From Volvariella volvacea V23 (taxonomy: Eukaryota > Basidiomycota > Agaricomycetes > Agaricales > Pluteaceae), in assembly GCA_000349905.1 (NCBI GenBank), contig KB722738.1, positions 1,563,132 through 1,627,131 of the forward strand: 64,000 bases of DNA, in the 5' to 3' direction. The notes beneath the pieces are model-generated. The model worked only from the letters and a program-made list of their open reading frames with translations, was not told where the DNA came from and did not search any database. A program made the translations under genes and the position numbers. Shown one piece after another: positions 1-12,104 of this stretch; position 1 is the stretch's first letter; each line of letters starts with the position of its first letter.

Positions 1-106
1 CTGTCCGTGTCGGTGGTGTTAAGCTGCTAGGCGTGGCAGTGTGCCCACAAACAACTTGTCACAAGCGCAGCACAACCAATCTTATCCTCCACCCCACAAC
101 CACACC

Positions 107-1423
107 ATGTCCACGCCCTCCGGAATCTCTGTTTCTCAGGACCTTGCCTCACACTTCGCGGCGGCTATTGACTCTCAGTCAGTCCGATTTCTGAAGATTG
201 TCATCCAAAATGGTCATTCCATCTGGTGCTCACCCCTATCCTGTGCAACCCAATTGACTTGATACCTCAGAATCTCTCGTTTACGACCGTACCATCAACA
301 TCAACTCAACCTTTGAGGACGACTTGGCTCTACTCCAAGATGAGGAGATTCTCCAGGACAACACCCCGGCTTACGTGCTAGCACGACTCGATCCTCCCAG
401 CTCGGAATGGCTTGCTATCTATTATGTGCCCGACACCGCAAAAGTCAGAGACAAGGTCCAGCACTATCCCACCAAGTTCATGCTAAGATCCTCATGCAGA
501 CCTCTAGATGCTGTACGCAGCTACCCGCGCCTCCCTGCTCAAGTCATTGGGTTCCACGCTGTTTACTGATTCGCTGTTCGCGACCAACAAGTCTGATCTG
601 ACTGCTGAAGCTTATACTGCGCACAAGAAGCACATTACAGCACCTCAGCCCCTTTCTGCGCGTGAAAAGGAAATGGCAGATGTTCGAGCTGCAGAAGGCC
701 TCGGAAATTATGAAGGCAGTCGTGCCAGAGCGAATCACATTGGCACCGGCGTTGGTCTGAACTGGTCTGAGGATGTTGAAAATGCAATTCGCGATCTTGC
801 TCAAGGACTAGATTCGTCGGTTGTTGTGATCGTTCGTTCGTCTTCCTTGTCTCTGTATCATAATCTGAAAACGTGTTTGTGTTGTATGACACCTCTGCCT
901 CCAGAAAATTGACCCTTCAACGGAAACGCTCATTCTAGACTCGGTATCAGAGTTGAATGTCGACCAGTTGCACACTTACGTGCCTCATTCTGATCCATCT
1001 TATGTTTTCTTTGCTTGGCCGCACAACTACGGCGTGTCACCACAGCGCGAAATAGGTGCGTATCACATACGGTGTCTGCCGAAATAGCCAAATGGCGTTG
1101 AGGATTCCTGATCGCTTCTGCCTCGTGTAGTGTTTATCTATTCCTGCCCCACAGAATCTCCTGTGAAAAATAGGATGCTTTATTCATCCGGCTCATCCTC
1201 AGTGTTTCAAACCGCCAAGTCGTTGTTTAGCGAGTCTACACATCGCAGTCGATTGGCGTCGCGGAAGGTCGAGACATCAGATCCTAACGAATTGACGGAG
1301 GCATACCTCCGGGCAGAGCTCGGTTTGGTGGACGAAAATACCAGTGCGGTTGGTACTGATGCCAGAGAAGAGAAAAAGGGCTTTGCGAGACCGAAAGGAC
1401 CGGCAAGGAGGCGTCAGGCATAG
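107..1423 (+). CDS. TWF1: Twinfilin (two ADF-H domains), spliced
   Basis: Twinfilin binds and sequesters ADP-actin monomers and caps filament barbed ends in the cytosol and cortical actin patches. The ATG at 107 opens with MSTPSGISVSQDLASHF, and residues close behind it (RFLKIVIQN) match the start of an actin-depolymerising-factor homology domain. A second ADF-H domain begins near 746 (GVGLNWSEDVENAIRDL) and runs through FFAWPHNYGVSPQREI to YSCPTESPVKNRMLYSS at about 1140-1190, the G-actin-contact helix typical of the C-terminal domain. A basic tail rich in K and R (ending GPARRRQA) follows, as in other twinfilins. Several short introns separate the exons, for example near 215-270, 480-505, 830-905 and 1055-1130, so exact junctions are approximate. 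Two ADF-H domains exclude cofilin and coactosin. The identification is confident; the splice map is less so. Confidence 0.88.
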
Positions 1424-1728
1424 GACCTTGGTTGCTATCTCTAATTAATACCCCTATAGCAGGAAGTGTATAGGATGAGGATTCAGTCGTAATTAAGAGA
1501 AACCAAACAGAGCGAAGCAGCGACACAGGCCACATCATATTCATGGATATCCAGCTCACTTTCTGATTCAGATTCCAGACGGCGACTGTTGGTGGTGTTC
1601 GTCGAATATTGTGGTAAATTTATATTCCATATCACAAATTTAGTGTTATCTCCTTTAAACGCACGCGATTTTTGATCAGTTATTATGACTCGTTCAATCT
1701 ATTCTCTACCGAAAACTATACCTCGACC
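1424..1728. other. Intergenic, twinfilin 3' end to LOG-family 5' end
   Basis: This is an AT-rich spacer of about 305 bp between two genes on the same strand. It should hold the twinfilin terminator and the promoter of the next gene. I see no coding exon or RNA gene in it. An in-frame GTG/ATG-less extension of the downstream reading frame reaches back to about 1672, but the ATG at 1729 is the better start. Confidence 0.5.
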
Positions 1729-2776
1729 ATGACGATGCTAACCACAGAACAGCGTTCATCTCAATCTGCTGTCACGGTGTATTGCGGGTCATCCCTGGGA
1801 AGACACCCCGCCTATCGCAATGCTGCAATATGTAATTGCACCCACCACGCTGTACCATGTGTTGCCGAAACTGATTTCACCTCACCACAGCACTCGGAGA
1901 GGCCATCGCACGGGCTGGCCGTCGACTCGTATATGGTGGCGGGTCAAAGGGGCTCATGGGTATTGTATCCGATGCTGCTTTGCGTAATGGGGCAGCTGTA
2001 ACTGGTATCGTCCCTTTCGCAATGGTCAGATCGGGAGGAGAGAAAGAACAAGTGGGGTCTGCGGTCAAAATCATGCTCGACGAGAAGGGTCGAGACAAGG
2101 TACGGGGCGTCATTCAATTTACAGGGTGGAGTGCACGTGTACATGTACTGTATTGAGACGCTGGGGACTTGCAGGTAGAAACGGTAAGTCGCCAATAGTC
2201 GAACATTAAAACCTGTGTGGGAGGTTTCGTGACGTGTCATGCATGGGAATAGATTATAGTCGATTCGATGCACGAACGCAAAGTGGAAATGGCAAGGCGA
2301 TCTGGCGCGTTCGTGGGATTGCCAGGAGGTTACGGCACCTTTGAAGAGGTAAGTCCAATTGGTCGGATATTAATGTCCCTGACTCCGTGGATCAAGGTAT
2401 TCGAGGTGATCACTTGGACGCAACTCGGAATTCACAGCAAACGTCAGTAATCGCACTTCAAACACTTGGAGCCTGTTTGAGGGGATGCTCACTACGTGCT
2501 TCTACAGCCGTTATTCTGCTGAACGTCTTGTCGTACTATGAGCCTCTCCGACAGTTGGTTCAAGCTGGCGTTGATGAGGGTTATATCAAACGCGAGAACC
2601 AAGGGTTGGTCATATTTGTGAATGGTCCGGAAAATCATGATGAGCATGAAACGTTCAACTGGGGAGAAGCTGCGTTGGAGGCAATTGAAAACTGGAAGCC
2701 AGATGCTCATGCCATGTTTGATTGGGCAGTACAGAGAAATGGGGTCATGGCTAAGGATGGCCTTTCAGCAAGCTAG
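1729..2776 (+). CDS. LOG-family cytokinin riboside 5'-monophosphate phosphoribohydrolase-like protein
   Basis: The protein has the lysine-decarboxylase-like Rossmann fold of the LOG family, whose members remove ribose 5-phosphate from cytokinin nucleotides or from related nucleoside monophosphates. After the ATG at 1729 comes [19 protein letters not shown], then [12 protein letters not shown] across an intron (about 1920-1960), then the diagnostic PGGYGTFEE motif at about 2320-2350, preceded by HERKVEMA. The end, after [26 protein letters not shown], reaches a stop at 2774-2776. All key nucleotide-binding glycines and the catalytic Arg and Glu region (SMHERK, GTFEE) are present. At least three short introns lie within it. 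Fungal members are common and only a few have been tested, so cytokinin activation is an inference from the family. It is followed 101 bp later by the convergent tryptophanyl-tRNA synthetase gene. Confidence 0.87.
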
Positions 2777-2877
2777 GCCACAGTTGACACCTTAGCAGCT
2801 TTCTCGGAACTCACAGCAGGGTAGGGTTTCGGATGATACCTATCGGATATTTATGTATGTCGTCTACGGAGTTGTAT

Positions 2878-4536
2878 CTATGCATCCACCTTCGCCTCTT
2901 GCTGCACAGGCTTATTGATAGTGGGTTCAATCTTGCGAATGGACATAAACCGGTCAACATCTTCTTCTGTAACCTTTGACCTCCTCTGCAAAGCGAATGA
3001 GTTAGATGCGTTTCCCAGTTGAGGATACGAACCTCCTGGAACTCAGCAACAAATTTCTGAAGGACTGCAATGCACTTGGCTTTCAGTTGGCCCGTAAGGA
3101 GTGTCCCGGCGCGGTAGTCCTAAAGTTTTGTCATGATCACTATGTGCAGGACATGCGGATGACATACTCTGCCTATTTGCTCGAGTTCGTCGTCATCCTC
3201 CAAAAAGAAAGTAAGATATTGGAAAGCCACATCCACTTCGGTATCACCACCAAGCCGTCTATGTTCCTCTTCGGTCTCCTTGCCACCTGAAAAACCATAG
3301 CGATTGATCTTGTTCTTGATCTGGGCCGGGGTATCCGTCATGAAGATACTGCTGTTTGGATCACTAGCGCTCATCTTGCTCTGAGGGCCTTGCAGAGCAG
3401 GGAAAAATCTTGAATGCAGAAGGGTCGGCTTTTGATACTTGAGTTTCTGCGCGACATCGCGTGTCAAACGGAAGTATGGGTCTTGGTCTATTGCGCAAGG
3501 AATGAGGCATGGGACATTTGTCGTAGTCCCATAGATGTGAGGGAAAGAGTTGGAGAAAGACGGTGCTGCTTGGATGGAGGCAAAGTGGATTTTGCCAATG
3601 TTATCCCTAGCCAGAGGTCAGCACACGCCGCCCCGTGGGACAGGGAAACTCACGAATCAGTAAAGCCAAACGTGGCCTTTGCCTGGCTATAGGTTATTTG
3701 TCTTGATACCTTGGTGATATTCTGATAGAACGCTCCCCCAACGTATGCGTAGTTGCTGAAGATGAAGGTCTTCTCGACGTCAAAACCAACGGAAATGATA
3801 TCCTTGGCATTCTGACGGGAGAAATTCATAGTTTGTTCTGGCTTGAGCTCATGCTTAAAGAGGAATTTTTCGTCGTCTGCGCAGATGATCAATGGTGTTG
3901 TGCTAAGTGTAGGATATCACGACACACCAGTAAGTTGGATCACCAAAGGGACACCAAAGATATCTTGCAGCCACCTGTTACGTATTATTGCAGAACTGAT
4001 GGCGACGGGCAGGAAACGCACTTGGTAATTACAAAGGGTACCATATGACCAAGATGCATGCTGTCGCTACTTGGACCGCGACCAGTGTACAGGAAGAAGG
4101 GCTTTCCTTGCTCATACCGGTCCAAGATTTTATCAAAATCCCTGGGGAACACGTCTCAGGCTCGTGAGGGCAAATATGATGGAGATTGCACGTACCGATG
4201 AGAGAAGAACATTCCCCTGCGAAGGAACACATGGGGCTTGTGCCCTGTGAGGCGCTCGAAGCGGTCCAGAAGAGCTTGGTCCACTCGGCGTGTGCCGAAC
4301 TGTTCGACGAGCTTGTCATAGTTTATGCCCTGTTGCTTGCCATCTGCAGTGACGGAGCCCTTGACGTCCCAGGGCGTGACGATTTGCTCGTGGGCCTCTG
4401 GCTTCTCGGGCGGCGTGGATGAGGAGCTACGGCTCATGTGAGTTGCGAGCGGAATAGATGGCAGCAGAAGTGAGAGCGCACTCTGCAATGCTCGCGGCTG
4501 CCAGGTCGTTGGCCAGTTGGACGTCGGTGCTGGTCA
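2878..4536 (-). CDS. WRS1: Tryptophanyl-tRNA synthetase, cytoplasmic
   Basis: This class I aminoacyl-tRNA synthetase charges tRNA-Trp in the cytosol. Reading leftwards, [16 protein letters not shown] and [20 protein letters not shown] contain the HIGH-type signature (HLGH at about 4050), then come [10 protein letters not shown] and [16 protein letters not shown], and the KMSKS loop appears as KMSAS near 3365-3380. The C-terminus ends EEAKVDA with the stop at 2878-2880. I chose the ATG at 4534-4536 because splicing a 55-57 bp intron (donor about 4486, acceptor about 4430) gives an open N-terminus leading into [14 protein letters not shown]. An alternative unspliced start lies at 4437. The eukaryotic/archaeal type sequence indicates the cytosolic rather than the mitochondrial enzyme. 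The gene is divergent from D-lactate dehydrogenase. Confidence 0.93.
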
Positions 4537-4870
4537 TGGTGGGTGAAGCTGGTATATTAGATTAGATTGCCACCTGCAGTGCGATCGAGTCATCGATCAG
4601 CGACCAAAGCAGCACAAACAAAGATTGATGCGGGGAATGCAGCGGTCGGCTCGTCGATTCAGGCACTGACAGTGGGGGACAGTCTAGTTTGAACGCAGAA
4701 TGATGGCCGAAGACCAAAATTGCGCCTCATGACACAGAATCTGGGGTCTTTATCCTCCATTGTCAGTCTGGACGGGATGCGGGGCAGCGTTGACCCGTGC
4801 GACCCTGTCCTCTGTCCATCATTTATGTGCTCTCAGTTTTCGTCGAGCTCTCACTCAACCCATCTCCCTC
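4537..4870. promoter_or_regulatory. Divergent promoter region, WRS1 / DLD1
   Basis: The 334 bp between the two start codons must carry both promoters, because the tryptophanyl-tRNA synthetase runs left and the D-lactate dehydrogenase runs right. I see no TATA box of good quality and no coding exon. Function is inferred from position only. Confidence 0.5.
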
Positions 4871-7299
4871 ATGCACTCTGCCAGGGCATCAGTCGCTCGT
4901 TTTCGTCTTTCTTTGCGACCAATCACTTCAAAGTCGCTTACCAGGTCTCGTCTCCCGGTTCTTCCTTCTCGGACACTCGCGACCTCAGCTAGCACTACCC
5001 CGTCCCGGTCGTCTTCAAGCCAGCTGATTTATGGAGGTATTATAGGAGGTCTAACAGCGGGAGCGCTAAGCTATCTGGTGCGTGATCTGATAACTCATTT
5101 GGAACATCATTTTACTCTTTTTTTCGCAGGTGGGGCAGTATAATCAAACCACCAATTCGACAGTGCCGAGCTATGCTTCCCCGCAGGAGTTGAAACAAGC
5201 CATTGCAGAGCTCCAAGACGCGTTTGGCGGCGATAAGAATGCAGTTAGCACTGACCCTAATCTGGTCAAGACTCATGGGTCCTCCGAGAACTCATATCAC
5301 CCCGCATCGCCGCATTCCGTTGTTGTAGGTCCTGATGTCTGAGTTTACGGCCGCAGCTTATTGGAGTAGGTGAGGCCAAAAAGCACTGAGGACGTCGTAA
5401 AAGTCGTCAATATCGCGAGAAAGTACAAGGTCCCTCTAGTCCCATACAGCGGTGCTACCAGCTTAGAGGGACATTTCTCTGGGGTGTGTATACAGATAAC
5501 CTAACGAGAGTTTGAGGTTGAATGCTCTACAGGTGGCATCCGGTAGCATATGTGTGGACATGTCGTCTATGGACCGCATCATCTCCATCAACGGTCAGCG
5601 CCTTAGGTTGTTGCATCGCAGTACTCTTGTTGACTTGTCGCGTGGTTATAGAGGCGGACTCTGACCTTGTATGTCAGGCTGGAGCGCGTTGGGAGGACAT
5701 TAATCATTATCTGAAGGATAAGGGCATCCCACTTTTTTTCCCAGTGAGAATTACTGCTAAATTCATTCAACTGAAGCTTCTGACATTCATCTTAGCTCGA
5801 CCCCGGCCCGGGTGCCGTACGTGTACTGTCGTTGCACCCTTTGCCTAGAAGCTCACCTCGATCTGGATAGACTATTGGTGGCATGATCGGCACTGGTTGT
5901 AGTGGTAGTATGTCGCCTTCGCCTTTATCACGTTGATTTCCGACTCATTCTTGCACACAGCCAACGCCGTTCGCTATGGAACAGCTCGCGCGGAATGGTT
6001 CCTTAACATCGTACGCAGATCGTCAGCGAATGGCCGAATACTCAATAATGCGCATGTACCTCGTTTTAGACCGCTGTGCTGCCCAATGGTGAAGTCATCA
6101 AAACGAGAAGTCGCGCCCGGAAATCAGCTGCCGGATTTGATTTGACAAAATTGTTTATTGGCGCTGAAGGCACTCTTGGAATTGTAACAGAAGGTTAGGC
6201 TTAATCGCTGGTCATCCTCTATTTTATTGACAACATTACTAGTGACGTTGAGATTAGCACCAGTTCTACCTACAAAAGTTGCCATGGCTCAATTCCCTAG
6301 TGTTGAGCATGCCGTGAGTGCTGTACAGGAAATTTTACGTACCGCACATGGCTCAAATATCCGTATGTATAAGCAACTATGACTGGGACTCGTACTTACA
6401 CATTAACAGAGTGCATTGAACTATTGGATGACCACAGTGGGTTAAAGTGATCCAATTTCGCTAGGTCTAGTCCTAATGACCCCCCAGTGATGCAAGCCAT
6501 TAACAATGCCGGTTTGATTGACCATCCATATCCAGTCAAGGATACACTTTTCTTCAAGATACAAGGAGACCCTGCTGCCATTGAAGCCACGGCCGAAGTC
6601 GTCAAGTCTATCGTCAAACAACATAGCAGTAGTCGCTTCGAATTTGCAAGAACAGACCAAGAAGCAGAAGATCTCTGGCAGAACAGAAAATATGCGCTTG
6701 TTTCAAGCATAGCATCCCTTCCTGGTTCCAAGTGCTGGACGACAGACGTCTGGTGTGTCTTTGTCATCTTACTTTCATCTCATATCTAACCCCAAATTTC
6801 ACCAGCGTGCCGGTCTCAAAACTTCCACAGCTTGTATATGAAACCAAGAAAGACTTGTCCGAGGCAGGAGTACATAGCACGATTGTTGGACACGTCGGGG
6901 ATGGAAATTTCCATGCGCTTCTCCTATTCCGGGATGACCACGAGCTGGAACTGGTCAACCAAGCCGTACATCGATTGGTCCACCGCGCTCTCGATTTGGA
7001 AGGAACTTGTGCGTATCTATCTCACGACGTGCTTTGACTCCGTCCTTACACGTACTTTCAGGCACCGGAGAGCATGGTGTGGGCCTCGGGAAGAAAGAGT
7101 ATTTGACAAGGGAGCTAGGTGAGAGCACTGTTGAGTTGATGAAGACTATCAAGAAGGCAGTCGACCCGCTTAACATCATGAACCCAGGAAAGGTGCGTTC
7201 TCGACCTTGTCCTCCAGTCTGAATATCGATTAACAATTATGGCAGCTTTATCCTGGGCTAGGTCACGATTCCTCACACCCCAAACACGATCATTCATAG
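4871..7299 (+). CDS. DLD1: D-lactate dehydrogenase (cytochrome), mitochondrial
   Basis: This FAD enzyme oxidises D-lactate to pyruvate and passes electrons to cytochrome c at the inner mitochondrial membrane. The ATG at 4871 begins [17 protein letters not shown], a presequence rich in R and S without acidic residues, followed by a hydrophobic stretch ([18 protein letters not shown]) that fits an inner-membrane anchor. The PCMH-type FAD domain shows [18 protein letters not shown] near 5430-5485, [16 protein letters not shown] across an intron at about 5910-5960, and [13 protein letters not shown] near 6150-6195. The C-terminal FAD-oxidase domain has [12 protein letters not shown] near 6890 and [13 protein letters not shown] near 7070-7105. 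The last exon (7246-7299) follows NPGK and ends at TAG. There are many short introns. The family is clear; use of D-lactate rather than another 2-hydroxy acid is the usual assignment. Confidence 0.92.
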
Positions 7300-7371
7300 C
7301 TACTCATGTACCTACGTCATGTTCCATTAACAGAGGTCGCGCTATAACGTCTAAAAGTTCAGATCAATTAT

Positions 7372-10300
7372 CTAGTAAAAACTATTTGGTTTGATACTCT
7401 GCATCTTCTCCATGATCTCGCGTAATTCAGCTTCCGCAAAAGTGACAGCCTCCTTTGCAACAACCAGTTTCTTCTCCAGCTCATCGACATTCATAGCCCG
7501 ATACTTGCCTCCCCCAATATCCACCATCCCAAGGTGATCAAACTTGGTCAATGTACTTCCAGAATGCGGCAGGAAGTGGTGCTTATCCCACCCGTTGTCG
7601 TTGAAAGCCAGGACTGCCCGGACAGCTGCAGTATTGATATCCCTGTGTAGTTCCTCCAGTTTAGATAGTTGCACCTCCATCCACCGTGCGCGGCGTTCCA
7701 AGGCCAATGTCAACGCGGCAACTTCGTCCTCTTTTGTATGGCCTTCTTCGTTTCCATCGTCAGGGAAGTCATCGCCCTTAAGCATGTCTCGCAACACGCC
7801 GTCAAAGGATGCACTATCATCCCAAGTGGTACGGGGGAGAAGACGAAGTAGATCGGAGATAGTTTGAGTCAGAGTTTCCAATAATTGCTGGAAGGACGAA
7901 ACCGCATTATCGATTGAGCCCGAAGGAATATGGTTGGCAAACGCCCCTCCGCCTACTGACAGTGCAGATAAGGCATGAACAAGTGGTCCGTACTCCAAGG
8001 GCATCTTAGAAGTCGGATTAATTTTATGGAGATCGAAGAAGGGATGACTCGCGAGATCAAGTTCAGGGTGACGCGTGGCAACCTCCTGCATGAGATCATT
8101 AATAGAGGTGGGTGCACAAAACTGGGGTTGATCAGCTGCACGCGTGGCTGGATCGACGACAGAGGATACGGGAGTTTCCACAGCAGCGGATCCATTAGTA
8201 GAGACATCATCCAGGGTTTGGTCTTCTTTGTGAACTTTCACAGGTTTCACAGCAGAAGGCTTATTTTTCTTTGGTTTTTTTGACAAAATAGGGTCTTGGG
8301 GGGCTGGATTAGGAAAAGTGAGAGAAGCAGGCGAAGGCTTTAACGGAGTTTGCCTGTAAGATTTTTGTGGAGTTGAGGATTTGTGGCCTCCAGCCTTGAT
8401 ATCTTTAGGTGCATTCCGGGTCATCACTTTCTCAGTGGGCTCAGATTGAGTGACTGCTTGGGCAGCTTGGAGTGCTGCAGAGGAGTTGGTGGAGATCAAT
8501 GGTTCTTCGGCAGGAACACTGTGGGCATCGCTTTTCTGGTCTTTTTCCCGGTTCTTTCGCCCTTGCTCGGGAACTTTAACCTTCACCTCTGTTGCTTTTT
8601 CCGCAGGTATAGCCTTCTTGGTGGCCTTAGCCTTCGCTCGCTCCAGAATCTTGCTGGTGGATAATGGGCTCTCGGTGGCAAGTTTTTCTCGTTTGGGAGT
8701 GGATTCGGGTAACGCAGGAAAGTCGTCGGGAGATAACACAGGGGATGAGGAGGTAGGGATAGGGGGTGCCGCAACTAATACGTGGAACCAACGGGCGGAA
8801 GTTAGCAAGACCATGGATGCGGATCCACACCTAAGGGGGAGGGAGATAACATATATTCATTGGTGTTGTATCAAGGATATGTCGTCGTTGAAAGTTCAAG
8901 TAGCAAGCATGTGACACGGCATAGTCGAGTAAGTGATATTTAGGCATTAAAGTCATTGTCGGAGGAAGGACTTCCACACTGGGAAAGCACGGCACTCGGT
9001 ACTTGACCTCCCTCCCCTAGTAGATTGGAATAGGGTACTCACTGTTGGTACTTCTACTTGCATCGTGAACATTCCCTGCTCCATTGATTTGAGTCAGTGG
9101 GCGCTGTGTTGGAAAAGACAGCCCAGGTGGTGGACCATATGCCAAGGCATTGAGATTAGAGTCAGGGGACCCAAAGCTCGCTGACATGATAGCAGGATCA
9201 TGGAAGTGTTGGCCCATCATTTTGAAAGGTGCTATGTTGACAATTGCATGAGTTATGGAACAAAAGAAACCAGAAACCAATCACTAACTCGGAGCATTGG
9301 GGGGAGGCTGGTTCAGGGAGGCTCTTTCACGGCTTGTCTGGATGAATTCACGCAGTTGTGCCTCACTGAGGCTTGCATCGTAGGGCTGGAATCTGTTTGG
9401 TTGTTGATACAATCCTTGTGGAGCATGCAAGTGCGGGGAAGCGGCGCTTGACGTAGGCTGGGAATGGTTGTAATCTTGTGATCCCCACTGCGATTGACTA
9501 GGAGAATTAATGCCGAGAGGTGCGGCAAAGACGGTGTGGCCATCCGGACCACTTGTAGGAGGAGGAGTTCCAAGGTGTGAAGAATTGGTCGCAGTTGAGC
9601 CTTGCCTACCCCGTGCAAAGCCAAATCTAGAAACCTTACGGGTAGTGTCATCGTCCATAAATTCGTTCGCCTGTCGGGGTTGCGGCGCTGATACTTCGTC
9701 TGCATCGGAGAAGGGGTTGAACGAGCCAATATAATTGGTAGTGGTCATCGATGTGGAACCGAGATTGGGAGTACGGATGGAATGGGGGTCATATATTGAG
9801 CGAGAAGGGTTATGAGGATATGGCAGGCCAGGTGGGGGCTGGTGTACAGACGTAGAGGATTTGAGGGCAGGGAAAGCATCCAGGAACGTGCCATGGAATG
9901 GTATCGTTGCTTCAGCTTCAAGACTGGGTAGTACATCATAATCGCTACCTTCCTCCACCAGCTTTGGGTCAAGGTTGAAACTGAATCCACCACCTTCACC
10001 ACCACTGAGAGTCCTCAAGGTCCTATCAAAATCAGGGAATGGGCTAATGCCCACGTTTGCGGACAAAGCAGATTCGCGCCTCGCTTTCACATCGTCCAGC
10101 AAAGCGCGGGCAGCGGTGGACATTTGGTAGGATGTCTGAGAAGAAAGAATGGGTGTCTGGGGAGACGCTGTAGCAACGCGTGGGGGTCGATTTGCTGGAG
10201 CAGCGAGTCCAGGGGGAACTGCAGGCAGGCCAGGAGGTATAAGAGGAATAGACGGGGCCGAAGACTGCATGGACTCTGTAGAAGGAGGCCGGGGTGCAGG

Positions 10301-11916
10301 CGAATCAGAGGGGGGGTCTCCTGTATGGCGTGGCGCCGCTGGAGCTGCAGAATCTTCAGAGCCATGAGCACTCTCTTCTTTCTTGGACGAAGCTGCCTCC
10401 TTGTTCTCTGTAGTGGTAGCAGTTGTCGGTGACAACGGAACACTGGCCGGTGTGGCCGGCCGCGATGACGCTTGAGAACTTGGCTTGATTGAGGGCACTT
10501 TGCGTTCGGGATGAGAGCGAGAGACAGCTGGACGAGAATCGCTGGAGTGAGAATGTGAAGATACCGGTGTAGTTCGCATAGGCTGCGGCGGTCGCGAGGG
10601 AGCACCACCACGCCTCGTCGATTGACGGGCTGCTGGTGAACTGGAAGAAGCTGTCGGCGTCGACGTTCCCTTCTGTGCCCATGACGCTGCTCTAGGCAAG
10701 CCAGCTGCATCGACATCAGTCATCGCAGTGTCTGGCATAATCAGATGCTGTACTTACTTTCTTGGTCATCCTTACTTGCTGATGGTGTAGTTCGAGTTCG
10801 GCTTTCCGTTGCTTTCATGGTGTGTTTCCTTGAAAGGAATGAGTACCAAAACTATCAGAATCAGGATGTGGGATGCATACAATGTAGTCAAGTCCTCTTT
10901 AGTAAAACAATCCTTTTCATCCCCCCATTCGTGAAGATTCATGCAACTGTGATCATTGCAGGTAACTCCACGCAAGAACGTCATGCAATACTTGGTGGTG
11001 CCGTAACTTGCTCTCATAACTTCTCTGCCACCACCAGGAGAAGTAGCACCATCCACAGCCGCAATCGCTCTCGCTGCGTCCTCTTTCCGGTAGTAAGTGA
11101 TATAGAGACCCACGATAGGAGCCCCTCCCCCAGAGGGTGTCCGCTTTACAAGTACAATCTTGGTAATTTTTCCATATTGGCCAAAGTACTCGTTGGAGCG
11201 AAGAGTGGGGATTAGCTGCATTGGCAATAATCGTCAGTACAGAACAACACAATCAAGGTTAAAGATACTTACCTCTTCTTTGGCAAATCTTGGTCCAATT
11301 CCAACAACATAAACAACATTTCGCTGGACTACGCGAACATTCATGAAATGTCGTCGACCAAGGGCTTCCACCTCCTTTCGCTCGCGCTCGCGCTGCTTCT
11401 TCTGCTGCGTCAAACGTTTGTGACTACGAGTTATGAGCACACGCTGTGACGAGCAAACGGAAAGAAGCCAATATGACATACTCCTGGGTTGCGATGGGCT
11501 TGAACTCCACAGCTTCATCTGTGTAGATTCTTCGGCAAGCCGGACATCGTTTGTTGAGGTTCTCTTTGATGTGATGCCAGCAGAAACGACAGATCTGTTT
11601 CGTACTTTAGACAAGTAGAGGAGATGGCCTTTAAAGGTCATACTTGATAACCACAAACACAGGGTTTGAAGTTCAGATCAGAGATGTCCATCTCCTCAAG
11701 ACACAACGGACATTCGGCGTCCTCCTACAACACCAGCGGCGATCCAGTTAAGAAATCAAATTATCAAGCGTCAGATGCCTTAGGGCGCACCGCTTCGTCA
11801 TCGCTCCAATACGCGTCTTGCACTCCAGCGAGAACATGAGATTTCGATTGTGGAATTGAGAAACCGGCATGGACGACCGGGGCGGGAAGAGAGGGATGCA
11901 GCTTTGTTGAAGACAT
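7372..11916 (-). CDS. NOT4: CCR4-NOT complex E3 ubiquitin ligase NOT4 (RING, RRM, CCCH finger) with long C-terminal tail
   Basis: NOT4/MOT2 is the ubiquitin-ligase subunit of the CCR4-NOT mRNA decay and translational quality-control complex. Reading leftwards from the ATG at 11914-11916 (MSSTKLHPSLPAPVV), an intron at about 11720-11776 joins to EDAECPLCLEEMDISDLNF, the start of a C4C4 RING, which continues through CRFCWHHIK and KRCPACRR. The linker HKRLTQQKKQRERERKE, the RRM (NVVYVVGIGPRF ... YFGQYGKITKIVLVKR) and the CCCH finger (CMTFLRGVTCNDHSCMNLHE at about 10930-10985) follow. LPRAASWAQKG near 10665-10695 is a NOT4 hallmark. The tail of roughly 900 residues is disordered, rich in P, S and T, and contains VLSPDDFPALP near 8710-8735. 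The join across about 8780-9044 is uncertain: one intron or a small internal exon. If wrong, 7372-8814 could be a separate gene. Confidence 0.83.
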
Positions 11917-12104
11917 ATGGATGCTATGAACGATATGTACAGAATCCAATGAGACTTTCGAGCTTCTGAGTTCAATGCAGAGGTTGTCAGTCGACTTGGG
12001 ACGCCGCCAAAGCAATGAGGCTGCCTATGATTCCCACGTCCGTTGTGTCCTATTTGGCTCTACTATCACAACAAACAGCAGTCTAAATTCTACGGTACGC
12101 CTCG

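Noticed and set aside
10087..10716. 209-codon minus-strand frame rich in R, L and H
   Set aside because: It is an alternate frame of the P/S-rich NOT4 exon at 9284-10738; the low-complexity composition keeps it open.
10745..11215. 156-codon plus-strand frame
   Set aside because: It lies antisense to the NOT4 RRM and CCCH-finger exons, which carry clear domain motifs.
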